Below, piece after piece: positions 44,054-52,136 of a stretch of 64,000 nucleotides of DNA. Within the stretch, counting starts at the first letter, position 1, and each line of letters begins with the position of its first letter. Source of the stretch: Mycobacterium lentiflavum (lineage in GTDB: Bacteria; Actinomycetota; Actinomycetes; Mycobacteriales; Mycobacteriaceae); NCBI RefSeq assembly GCF_022374895.2, contig NZ_CP092423.2, positions 4,898,001-4,962,000 of the forward strand, written 5' to 3'. Under the pieces are notes generated by a model. It ran no database searches. It was not told the origin of the DNA and was given only the letters and a program-made list of their open reading frames with translations. The position numbers and the translations under genes are program-made.

Positions 44054-44830
44054 TCAGGACGGCCGTAATAAGTAGGTATCCATGATCCAGCCGTGCCGTT
44101 CGCGGGCCTGCGAACGCAGCGCCACGATGCGCGACCCCACCTCACCGACAGTGCCCGCGACCAGCAGCTCGTCGTCGGTACCCAGGTAGGCGCCCCACCA
44201 GATCCGGGTGTCGGCGGGGCAGGCCGCAAACGAGCAGTCGGCGTCGAGCATCACTATGACTGAGGGGCCCGAGCCGTCCATACCGTGCGCGCGGAGCTGG
44301 CGGCCGGTGGTGATCAACACGGGTTCGCCGACGTCGTTGAGCGGGATGCGGTGTCGCGCGGTGAGCGCCTGGACGGCGGTGATACCCGGGATGACGTCGA
44401 AGGTGAAGTCGATCTCGGCTGCGACCGCGTCGAGAATCCGCAGCGTGCTGTCGTACAGCGACGGGTCCCCCCAGGCCAGGAACGCCCCGACGCCGTCGGG
44501 GCCCAGCTCGGTGGCGATGGCCTGCGCCCAGATCCGGGTGCGCGCCGCGTGCCAGTCGGCGACCGCGTCCCGGTAGTCGCCCTGCTCGTCGGCCGGGCTG
44601 GACCGCTTCGGATCGGGCAATTCCACGAAGCGATAGCGCGGTTCGCGGATGAACCGCGCGCAGATCTCCCGTCGCAACGCGACCAGATCGCTTTTCGCCT
44701 GGCCCTTGTCCATCGCGAAGAACACCTGGGTGTCGTTGAGCGCCTCGATCGCCTGCATGGTCACGTAATCGGGATCGCCGGCGCCGATGCCGATCACGTG
44801 GATATGCCGACTCACCCGCTGCCTCCTCAT
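44054..44830 (-). CDS. cobF: precorrin-6A synthase (deacetylating) CobF
   Basis: SAM-dependent C1 methyltransferase that contracts the corrin ring in aerobic cobalamin synthesis. 258 residues; family motifs HVIGIGAGDPDYVTMQAI, AFLAWGDPSLYDST, DVIPGITAVQAL. Known to be missing from M. tuberculosis but present in M. canettii and many other mycobacteria, so its presence marks this genome as outside the classical complex. No other cob gene or cobalamin riboswitch is visible nearby. Confidence 0.94.
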   Translation of the reverse strand: MRRQRVSRHIHVIGIGAGDPDYVTMQAIEALNDTQVFFAMDKGQAKSDLVALRREICARFIREPRYRFVELPDPKRSSPADEQGDYRDAVADWHAARTRIWAQAIATELGPDGVGAFLAWGDPSLYDSTLRILDAVAAEIDFTFDVIPGITAVQALTARHRIPLNDVGEPVLITTGRQLRAHGMDGSGPSVIVMLDADCSFAACPADTRIWWGAYLGTDDELLVAGTVGEVGSRIVALRSQARERHGWIMDTYLLRPS

Positions 44831-44978
44831 GCTCGTTCCCCGTCACATTGCCGAATCGCAACCTCGAACACCTAGTCGGGGTCGCAAGTACCCAGTACCA
44901 TGGGTACCGTCTGTAGCACCCGATGAAGGGACGCCAGCGATGACCCGCGCCGACACGATGCAGAGCCAAGCGATGGGG

Positions 44979-45009
44979 TGGGGGCACCTCCCGCTTGCGG
45001 GGGAGAGCG
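44979..45009. repeat. GC-rich palindromic repeat before the AurF-type gene
   Basis: GTGGGGGCACCTCCCGCTTG continues into GCGGGGGAGAGCGC; CTCCCGC and GCGGG(GG)AG form an imperfect hairpin. I recall near-identical short palindromes scattered through mycobacterial genomes. An in-frame GTG within it would add 12 residues to the downstream protein, so it confuses start calling. Confidence 0.45.
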
Positions 45010-45013
45010 CGCC

Positions 45014-45919
45014 ATGACTACCGCGGTGCGGCCGGACGGGCCGAGTCGTGAAGAGTTCTCCGAGCGGCTACTGAAGGGCTCGGTCAAGAAGTCCTACGAG
45101 CCGATCGTCGACATCGACTGGGATGCCCCGCTGGATCCGGACAAGTTCTATCTGCCGCCCCGGCTGGTCTCGCTGTACGACACGCCGATGTGGGACGAGA
45201 TGAGCCGTGAGCAACAAATCGAGCTGTCCCGCCAGGAACTGGTCAACACGCTGTCGGCCGGCATCTGGTTCGAGAACATGCTCAACCAGTCGCTGCTGCG
45301 CACCATCCTGCACGAGGACCCGACGAGCCGGTCCACGCATTACAAGCTGACCGAGCTGGGCGACGAAACCCGGCACATGGTGATGTTCGGCAAAGCCATC
45401 GAGCGCATCGGCGCCAAGCCGGTACGCCCCCGGCGGTTGCACCGGATGATCATCAACTCCCTGCCGCTCGCGTTCCAATACGGCTCGATGCTGTGGGTGG
45501 CCGCCCTGATCGGCGAGGAGATTTTCGATTCGCTGCAGCGGCAGATGATGGACGATCCGGAGCTACAGCCAATCATTCAGCGGCTCATGCGAATTCACGT
45601 CACCGAAGAGGCCCGTCACATTCAGTTCGCGCGCGACGGCGCCCGCAAGCGGGCCCAGACCATGCCGCGGTTCAACAAATTGTTCATGGCCAACATCAAC
45701 GGACTCGGCGGGTACTTCTTCCGTTTCCTGTTCAGCAATCCGATCCCCTATGCGCGGACCGGACTGGACCCCAAACGGGCACGCGCGCTCGCGCGCAGCA
45801 GCCCACATCGCCACGAGGTTCAGATGTCCGGATTCGCACCGCTCGCAGCGTTTTTGACTGAGATAGGCCTGCTGGGCCCGATCGCGCGTCGCGGCTGGAA
45901 GCGCACCAACTTTCTGTGA
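45014..45919 (+). CDS. AurF-type diiron oxygenase
   Basis: 301 residues from ATG 45014. Helical ferritin-like fold related to p-aminobenzoate N-oxygenase AurF; carboxylate/His metal ligands are visible in ELGDETRHM, LIGEEIFD and TEEARHIQFARD. Divergent from cobF and overlapping the next gene by 4 nt (GTGA), so diiron protein and flavoprotein-like partner are translationally coupled. Substrate unknown. Confidence 0.86.
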   Translation: MTTAVRPDGPSREEFSERLLKGSVKKSYEPIVDIDWDAPLDPDKFYLPPRLVSLYDTPMWDEMSREQQIELSRQELVNTLSAGIWFENMLNQSLLRTILHEDPTSRSTHYKLTELGDETRHMVMFGKAIERIGAKPVRPRRLHRMIINSLPLAFQYGSMLWVAALIGEEIFDSLQRQMMDDPELQPIIQRLMRIHVTEEARHIQFARDGARKRAQTMPRFNKLFMANINGLGGYFFRFLFSNPIPYARTGLDPKRARALARSSPHRHEVQMSGFAPLAAFLTEIGLLGPIARRGWKRTNFL

Positions 45920-47130
45920 GCCAGCCGCAGGTCATTGTCATCGGCGCGGGAGCCCGGGGCCGGGGTGTGACAACCGAACTGCTCGCGGCGGGCATCACCG
46001 ACGTGGTCGTTCTCGAAACATCACCGGTGATCAGCGCGCGGTTCGCCGACGACACCCACACCTGGGAGTTGCGCACCGCCGGGGGCAAGACGTCGCACGG
46101 CCGGGCGGTCGTCGCGGCCGATCCACCGATGCTCATCGGTTGGACACCGGAGCTGGCTGGGCGCAACGACTTTCACGGCGAATCGTTTCACGCGGCGCAG
46201 TGGAACGCCGATTTCGATCCGACCGGCAAACACGTCGCGGTCGTCGGCACCGACTCCACCGCCGGTTACTACCTGCCGCGACTGACCGCGGCGGCCGCCT
46301 CGGTCACCGTTTTCGCGCACCCGCCGCGCCGGATCGTCGCCGAATTGCCGTTGCCGCCAACCCGTGTCAAGCGCTGGCTGCGCCGCAAAGCCCTGGCGCC
46401 CTTGGGCCGCAGCCAATCTCGGCCTGCACGCGTAGCATCGCCCATCGCCGCGATCACCGCGTCGGGCATTCGCACCAGCGACGGTGTCGACCACCTCGCC
46501 GACGCGATCATTTACGGCACCGGGTTCACGATTACCGATCGGGCGCCCGAGCTGATCGGTAGCGGCGGCTTATCACTCGAGCAAACCTGGGCCGACGGCA
46601 CCGAGCCGTTCCTGGGCGTCGCGATTCACGGTTTCCCCAACTACTTCTCGATCACCGGGCCGGATGTCGTCGCGCAAACTCGCTATATCGTCGAATGCCT
46701 TGTGTTGCTGGAAGGCGGCGGCAGCACCCGTATCGAGGTATTGCGCAGCAGTCAGCAAGTCTTCAACGAGCGCGCGCATTTCCAATCCACCCCGCCATTT
46801 CCGGTGGCTCGGATTTCCAAGGCGTTCGACCTGTCATCCGGCGCGCCCACCGACGATGCGAAGTATGACGGCAGCGCGACGCTGACCATCGCCGGCACGT
46901 CACTTCCGGTACGGGTGCGGCTGGCCGGACGCCTAGATCCGATCGACGGCCGTTACCACTGGCAGGGAACGCTCTTCAGCTCCGCGGCCCAGCCCCTACC
47001 GGACGAAGCACTCAAGCAGATCCGCGCGGCGACGCTGACGGTCGGCGAGCGCAGCGCGACGGCCCGCATCGTCGAACGGACGCCGTGGGGCACCCACGCG
47101 ATCGCCGGCGTGGGCGCTCCCCCCTGGTGA
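45916..47130 (+). CDS. flavin monooxygenase-like protein with DUF4873 (Rv0943c-like), shortened
   Basis: 404 residues from GTG 45916. Starts with an FAD Rossmann motif (VIVIGAGARGRGVTTELLAAG) as in Baeyer-Villiger/FMO enzymes. It then jumps within about 30 residues to GWTPELAGRNDFHGESFHAAQWN, which in full-length FMOs comes well after a conserved GGTW...YPG block that is missing here. The second (NADPH) motif is VVGTDSTAG rather than GTGxSA. A C-terminal DUF4873 beta domain (about 310-400) is complete. The frame is intact, so this is a shortened but expressed-looking protein; redox activity is doubtful. Confidence 0.75.
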   Translation: MSQPQVIVIGAGARGRGVTTELLAAGITDVVVLETSPVISARFADDTHTWELRTAGGKTSHGRAVVAADPPMLIGWTPELAGRNDFHGESFHAAQWNADFDPTGKHVAVVGTDSTAGYYLPRLTAAAASVTVFAHPPRRIVAELPLPPTRVKRWLRRKALAPLGRSQSRPARVASPIAAITASGIRTSDGVDHLADAIIYGTGFTITDRAPELIGSGGLSLEQTWADGTEPFLGVAIHGFPNYFSITGPDVVAQTRYIVECLVLLEGGGSTRIEVLRSSQQVFNERAHFQSTPPFPVARISKAFDLSSGAPTDDAKYDGSATLTIAGTSLPVRVRLAGRLDPIDGRYHWQGTLFSSAAQPLPDEALKQIRAATLTVGERSATARIVERTPWGTHAIAGVGAPPW

Positions 47131-47131
47131 C

Positions 47132-47156
47132 GGAATCCTGAACGGCTCCGGATTCC
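47132..47156 (+). terminator. possible terminator hairpin after the FMO-like gene
   Basis: GGAATCC (47132-47138) / GGATTCC (47150-47156) form a perfect 7-bp stem with an 11-nt loop, starting one base after the stop codon. There is no T-run, as is common for mycobacterial gene ends. Confidence 0.5.
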
Positions 47157-47164
47157 CTCGTCTG

Positions 47165-47180
47165 GTGGCATCGATGCCAC
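47165..47180. promoter_or_regulatory. 16-bp perfect palindrome
   Basis: GTGGCATCGATGCCAC reads the same on both strands. It lies in the 279-nt gap between the FMO-like gene and the STAS/ATPase gene (47131-47409). It could be a regulator site or part of the termination region. No clear promoter was placed in the rest of the gap. Confidence 0.5.
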
Positions 47181-47409
47181 TGAACTAACGTGAGAAGTCT
47201 CTGCCGCCGGGGGGCGGTTCCTCATTCGGTTTGCCGGATGGGAATTCGAGGGAGCAGGAGATGGAATGCCGGAACGATACGTTCGGTCACTTTCCGACCG
47301 CGCTAGGATTCGGGTGCCCTAACCGCAATTTGGACACGCGCCCACAAACCGCTGCATCGCGAAGCGCGATAAGCAGGGATAATGTCCTAGACGGAAAGGA
47401 GTGCCTCTC

Positions 47410-48174
47410 GTGAGTGCGGTAGCTGAGTCGCCGAGCTCGCTGGCCGTTGCGACACGGACGGACGACTCGATCGCCGTCCTTACCGTCGGCGGTGTGCTTG
47501 ACGCCGGCAACTCCGGGGCGCTGCGCGAGAGCATCTTCAAGGCAACGCTGGACGAGCCGACGGCCGTTATCGTCAACATCAGCGAACTCAAGGTGCCCGC
47601 GGAGTCGGCATGGTCGGCCTTCATCAGTGCCCATTTGCAGCTCGGCACCCAGACCAGAGTTCCGATTGTGCTGGTCAGCGCGCATCGAGCGACCCGCGAC
47701 GCGCTCACCCGCAGCGAGGTAGCGCGCTTTATGCCGGTCTACTCGACCGAAAAGGCGGCCATCAAAGCGCTCGGCAAGCTCACCCGTCAGACCGTCCAGC
47801 GGGCCGATTCCGCGTTGCCCGCGAACCTGACCAGCCTGCGCGAATCACGCCGGCTGGTCCGCGAGTGGCTAACCGAGTGGAAGCAAACCGGGCTCATCCC
47901 CGTCGCGCTGGTGGTCGTCAATGTGTTCGTGGAAAACGTGCTCGAACACACCGGCAGCGTCCCGAAGATGCGGATCGAGACCGACGGCGAAACCGCGACC
48001 ATCGCGGTATCCGACGAGAGCACTTCGGCGGCCGTACGGCTGCCGTCGCCGGACAAAGGCATCGACGTGTCGGGGCTGGCGATTGTCGACGCGCTCTCCC
48101 GCGCCTGGGGCAGCACCCCGACAGCGTCGGGCAAGACGGTTTGGGCAATCATCGGTCCCGAAAATCAGCTGTAG
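47410..48174 (+). CDS. STAS-domain / HATPase anti-sigma-type regulator, Rv0941c ortholog
   Basis: 254 residues from GTG 47410, which has AAAGGAG at a proper distance; the upstream GTG 47401 overlaps that ribosome site. The N-terminal half (about 10-110) has the STAS pattern of anti-anti-sigma factors (DDSIAVLTVGGVLDAGNSGALRESI). The C-terminal half (about 135-254) looks like an RsbW-type kinase-like ATPase with N-box VVNVFVENVLEHTGS. A single chain holding both modules suggests a self-contained partner-switching regulator. Target sigma factor unknown. Confidence 0.8.
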   Translation: MSAVAESPSSLAVATRTDDSIAVLTVGGVLDAGNSGALRESIFKATLDEPTAVIVNISELKVPAESAWSAFISAHLQLGTQTRVPIVLVSAHRATRDALTRSEVARFMPVYSTEKAAIKALGKLTRQTVQRADSALPANLTSLRESRRLVREWLTEWKQTGLIPVALVVVNVFVENVLEHTGSVPKMRIETDGETATIAVSDESTSAAVRLPSPDKGIDVSGLAIVDALSRAWGSTPTASGKTVWAIIGPENQL

Positions 48175-48220
48175 TCGGGCCGCTTCATCCCGTTATATGG
48201 GACCCGCCCGTAAGCCAAAC

Positions 48221-48234
48221 TAGAACACGTTCTA
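48221..48234 (+). promoter_or_regulatory. KstR-type operator (second copy)
   Basis: TAGAACACGTTCTA, identical to the box at 28991-29004, here flanked by C and G so that the symmetry extends to 16 bp except for the two central bases. It ends 37 nt before the GTG of the downstream F420-type gene. Confidence 0.87.
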
Positions 48235-48271
48235 GTGTCGTGTGACGGCCCCCACAAGGAAGGCGGATGAC

Positions 48272-49138
48272 GTGCGCTTCACCTACGCAGAGGCGATGAC
48301 CGACTACCGGTACTACATCCCGCTGGCCCAAGCCGCCGAGGCGGCCGGCTACCACGCGATGACGATCGCCGACAGCATCGCCTACCCCTTCGAATCCGAC
48401 TCGAAGTATCCGTACACCCCGGACGGCAACCGCGAATTCCTGGACGGCAAGGAGTTCATCGAAACCTTCGTGCTGACAGGGGCATTGGGCGCGGTGACGA
48501 CGAAGCTGCACTTCAACTTCTTCGTCCTCAAGCTGCCCATCCGGCCGCCGGCGTTGGTGGCCAAACAGATTGGCTCGCTGGCCGCCTTGACCAACAACCG
48601 GGTGGGCTTCGGGGTCGGTACCAGCCCGTGGCCGGAGGACTACGAGTTGCTCGGTGTCCCGTTCGCCAAGCGCGGCAAGCGCATGGACGAATGCATCGAA
48701 ATCATCCAGGGCCTCACCAGCGGCGACTATTTCGAATTCCACGGCGAGTTCTACGACATCCCCAAGACGAAGATGACACCGGCTCCCACCCAACCGATCC
48801 CGGTGCTGATCGGCGGCCACGCCGACGCCGCGCTGAAACGCGCCGCCCGCCTGGACGGCTGGATGCACGGCGGCGGCGACCCGGAGGAACTCGACGGGCT
48901 CCTGGCCAAGCTCAAGCGGTATCGCGAAGAGGCCGGCAAGACCGGCCCGTTCCAGATTCACGTGATCTCGGCGGACGCCTACACCGTCGACGGCATCAAG
49001 CGGTTGGAGGACAAGGGCGTCACCGACGCCATCGTCGGGTTCCGCATCCCCTACATCAAGGGCAACGACACCGAGCCGCTGGAGAGCAAGATCCGCAACC
49101 TCGAGATGTTTGCCGAGAACGTCATCGCGAAGGTCTAG
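48272..49138 (+). CDS. F420-dependent LLM-class oxidoreductase, Rv0940c ortholog
   Basis: 288 residues from GTG 48272 (AAGGAAGG upstream), the length recalled for Rv0940c; the frame is also open to GTG 48242. LLM fold: FTYAEAMTDYRYYIPLAQAAEAAGYHAMTIADS, NNRVGFGVGTSPWPEDYELLGVPFAKRGKRMDE. Preceded by a KstR-type box, so likely de-repressed during sterol use. It and the gene at 29014 are paralogs carrying the same operator. Confidence 0.88.
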   Translation: MRFTYAEAMTDYRYYIPLAQAAEAAGYHAMTIADSIAYPFESDSKYPYTPDGNREFLDGKEFIETFVLTGALGAVTTKLHFNFFVLKLPIRPPALVAKQIGSLAALTNNRVGFGVGTSPWPEDYELLGVPFAKRGKRMDECIEIIQGLTSGDYFEFHGEFYDIPKTKMTPAPTQPIPVLIGGHADAALKRAARLDGWMHGGGDPEELDGLLAKLKRYREEAGKTGPFQIHVISADAYTVDGIKRLEDKGVTDAIVGFRIPYIKGNDTEPLESKIRNLEMFAENVIAKV

Positions 49139-49196
49139 CGGCGGTCGCAAGCGCGGCGAAACCGGGCGAAGCGGCCCGCCGCCCAAAGCTCTGGCC

Positions 49197-50006
49197 TCAC
49201 AGCGGATCCCACTTGGGAGCCCGCTTCTCCATGTGCGCCGTGGCCGCCTCGGCAGGGTTGTTCGTGAAGCCGCTGAGGATCTGAGTGCGATTCTCGATCT
49301 CGATGGCATGCCGCAAACTGGGCGCATCGAGCGCGACGTTGAGCCCAATCTTGGTCTGCCACACGCCATAAGCATTGTTCTCGGCGATCTCGCGGGCCTT
49401 GCGCAACGCCGCCGGCATCAGCTCGTCGGGCGCGACCACCTCGTGCACCAGCTTGATGCGGTAGGCCTCGTCGGCGTCGATGATCCGGCCGGTCAGCATC
49501 AACTCGCGCGCCACGCCGGCACCGACGATTTTCGGCAGCAGATAACTGGTGCCCATGTCCATCGACGAGAAGCCGGCCTTGATGAACACCGAGCCGAACC
49601 GGGCCTGTTGCGACGCCACCCGGATATCGCTGACCAACGTGAACGCCAGGCCGCCACCGACTGCGACGCCGTTGACCGCCGCGATCACGGGGATGTCCAG
49701 TTCGTAGATTCGGGTGTAGAGGTTGGCCAGCCGTACCTGAGCGTCGTAGTTGACCTTGAACGCCGGGGTTTGCCGGCCGGCCGGACGGGTCCAGGCCTGG
49801 CCAGTGCCGCTCAGATCTGCGCCGGCGCAGAATCCGCGTCCGGCACCGGTGATGATCGCGACCCGGTACTGGCCGCCGCTGAGCACGTCCAGGGCGGCGT
49901 CCACGCCGTCGATCAACGAACCGTCGATCGCATTGAGACGAGCCGGGCGGTTCAGGGTGATACAGGCGATGTTGTCCTCGAGAGTTTCCAGTTCCACGGC
50001 AGGCAT
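49197..50006 (-). CDS. enoyl-CoA hydratase/isomerase family protein
   Basis: 269 residues, crotonase fold: oxyanion-hole segments GFCAGADLSGTGQ and NGVAVGGGLAFTLVSD, and LLPKIVGAGVARELMLTGRIIDADEA. Not in the equivalent M. tuberculosis position as I recall it. The 190-nt gap on its upstream side, up to the FAH/MBL gene, contains no recognisable signal. Substrate unknown. Confidence 0.88.
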   Translation of the reverse strand: MPAVELETLEDNIACITLNRPARLNAIDGSLIDGVDAALDVLSGGQYRVAIITGAGRGFCAGADLSGTGQAWTRPAGRQTPAFKVNYDAQVRLANLYTRIYELDIPVIAAVNGVAVGGGLAFTLVSDIRVASQQARFGSVFIKAGFSSMDMGTSYLLPKIVGAGVARELMLTGRIIDADEAYRIKLVHEVVAPDELMPAALRKAREIAENNAYGVWQTKIGLNVALDAPSLRHAIEIENRTQILSGFTNNPAEAATAHMEKRAPKWDPL

Positions 50007-50195
50007 ATCGAAACCGTATGCGATGTCGTTGTTTACCGACTAGGCGCATCGCGGTTTCACCTCGACATGGGTGCCACCGCAGGCGGCTGCACGACCTCCG
50101 ACGCCACAGGTTCTGCCGGAACTGCGGACGGCCGATCGGCAGGGCCCGGCATACCAACGTCGGCTTCGTAACCGCCGTCTTGAAGTAGCGCAAGC

Positions 50196-52136
50196 TCAGC
50201 CGCGTTTGGCCAACCACTCGGCCTGCATCACCAGCAACGCCATCGTTTCCAATTGTGGTGTGTCCGGGTCGAGTTCGCGATAGCGTTGGTAGACGTTGAC
50301 TACCACTCGCTCGGCGTCCAGCCAGCTGGCGTACTCGCCGAGATCGATGGTGTCCGCGGCCTGGGCCCACGGCAGACCCTTGTCGTAGGCGGCCTTGGCT
50401 TGCTCGGCAACGTGCACGAGATAGCCACGGACGGCACGGATCCCGTCGGGGTCGGTCACCGGACCGTGCCCGGGCACCACCGTCGGAGCGTCCAGCGCGA
50501 TCATCGCATCGCAGGCCGCGATCCAGTTGTCGATCGGGCCCGCCCACACGATCGGGGTGCAGCCGATGAACAGCAGATCGCCACCGAACAGCACTCCGGC
50601 GTCGGGCACATGCACCACCGAGTCCGCCGCGGTGTGCGCCGGACCCAGGTTCAACAGCTCGATCCGCCGGCCGCCGATCTCGATGGACAGTTCACGGTCG
50701 AACGTCTGGTCGGCGTTGCGCACTTTGATGCCACTGAAGTCGAAGGGCCCAAACCGGTCTCGCGTGTACGGCGTCGCGACCGGCCCAAGATTGGCGGTCT
50801 GCACCATGGCGAGCATCTCGGGCGCCATCCCGTGCTCGATCTCGTCGGCCGTGCCCTGCGCGGCGATGATCCGCACCGACGGGTCGAGCAGTTGGTTGCC
50901 GTGGGTGTGATCACCGTTGGAGTGAGTGATCAGCGCGTCAGTGATCGGCGCCCGGTCGGTGAACGAGCCCATCGCGGTCAGCATTTCGCGGGTCAACGCC
51001 AAGTCGAACAGGGTGTCGACCAGTAGTGAGGCGCCGTCGCCGCTGACCAGACCGGCGTTGCTCCAGCCGTAGCCTCCGTCCGGCAATGTCCACGCCCACA
51101 CCCGATCTGCGACCTCGTGCAGCCCGCGGGTGTAGGGTACCCGCGCCGGCGCCCGGTTGACCCGGTTCGGTGCGGGTGCGGCTTCCGGATTCGGCCGGGG
51201 AGCCAACCGGTGCGGCGGGCTAGTGGCCCGGACGGTCTGCCGGGTCTCGCCCAAACCCTGCACCCGCAGCGTGACGACGTCACCGTCGCGCAGCCACCCG
51301 GGGAACGACTCCAGCCGGGTCAAGCTGAGGTGTTCGACCAGCGTGCAGGTCGGCACCGTGCCGGAGCCGATGACGTCACCGGGCGTGAGCTGTACACCGC
51401 GCGAAACGAAGGAGATGACTTCGCCGAAGCTCCAATCCATTTGGGCCGTCGAGCCCGATCCGATCACGTGATCGTTGACCAGTGCGGTGACCTGCAGGTC
51501 GAGCTTGCCAGGATTGGCGGGGTGGCGATACTCCTCGAGCTCATCGGGTGTCACCAAGTAGGGGCCCAGCGTGACTCCGCTGTCTTTGCCCTTGCCCTGT
51601 CCGATCGCGAGTTGGGTTTCCAGCTGCTGCAGGTCGCGCGCCGACCAGTCGTTGAAGATGGTGTAGCCGATGATGGCCTGTTCGGCCTGCTCCACCGTCA
51701 GATCTTTGCCGCTCGTTCCGATGACCGCGGCGATCTCCAGTTCGAAGTCCTGCCAAGCACTTCCGGGCGCCATAGGCGCATCGTCATAAGGCCCCAGAAC
51801 GGTTGCCGGACAAGCGAAGTAGAACGCCGGGATGCGATACCAGGTATCGCTGAGGACCCGTGGACCGCCCACCGCTGCCTGGCAGTTGCGCATGTGGTCC
51901 AGAAAGCACAGGGAATCCCGGATCGACGGCGGCCGGGGGATCGGCGCCGCCAACACCACGTCATTCAGCCGCACCGGGTCGCGACGCTGCGCTTCCTCAC
52001 CGGCCTGGCGCAGGCCGTCGGCACCGCGCGCGACGAGGTCGAGCAGCGTTACCCCCGGCGGCATCGGGTGGATCACATCGTCGGAGAGCACCCCGGTCTG
52101 CTCGCCGTCGGCTCCTCGAAAGGTCACCCATTTCAT
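50196..52136 (-). CDS. FAH-domain / metallo-beta-lactamase fusion, Rv0939 ortholog
   Basis: 646 residues. N-terminal half (about 70-280) is a fumarylacetoacetate-hydrolase fold as in 2-hydroxyhepta-2,4-diene-1,7-dioate isomerase (metal-site residues in FELEIAAVIG and the following GYTIFNDWSARDLQ). C-terminal half (about 340-640) is a metallo-beta-lactamase fold with THSNGDHTHG (the second His of HxHxDH is Asn), DAGVLFGGDLLF and VPGHGPVTD. Translation start overlaps the ligD stop by 4 nt (ATGA). A ring-cleavage product hydrolase is suggested; substrate unknown. Confidence 0.88.
   Translation of the reverse strand: MKWVTFRGADGEQTGVLSDDVIHPMPPGVTLLDLVARGADGLRQAGEEAQRRDPVRLNDVVLAAPIPRPPSIRDSLCFLDHMRNCQAAVGGPRVLSDTWYRIPAFYFACPATVLGPYDDAPMAPGSAWQDFELEIAAVIGTSGKDLTVEQAEQAIIGYTIFNDWSARDLQQLETQLAIGQGKGKDSGVTLGPYLVTPDELEEYRHPANPGKLDLQVTALVNDHVIGSGSTAQMDWSFGEVISFVSRGVQLTPGDVIGSGTVPTCTLVEHLSLTRLESFPGWLRDGDVVTLRVQGLGETRQTVRATSPPHRLAPRPNPEAAPAPNRVNRAPARVPYTRGLHEVADRVWAWTLPDGGYGWSNAGLVSGDGASLLVDTLFDLALTREMLTAMGSFTDRAPITDALITHSNGDHTHGNQLLDPSVRIIAAQGTADEIEHGMAPEMLAMVQTANLGPVATPYTRDRFGPFDFSGIKVRNADQTFDRELSIEIGGRRIELLNLGPAHTAADSVVHVPDAGVLFGGDLLFIGCTPIVWAGPIDNWIAACDAMIALDAPTVVPGHGPVTDPDGIRAVRGYLVHVAEQAKAAYDKGLPWAQAADTIDLGEYASWLDAERVVVNVYQRYRELDPDTPQLETMALLVMQAEWLAKRG

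Noticed and set aside
44979..45009. Palindromic repeat as part of an insertion sequence or MIRU element
   Set aside because: Too short, no flanking duplications or transposase; treated as a simple repeated palindrome.
47231..47413. 60-codon frame in the gap before the STAS/ATPase gene
   Set aside because: No similarity and no family pattern; runs into the ribosome site of the next gene.
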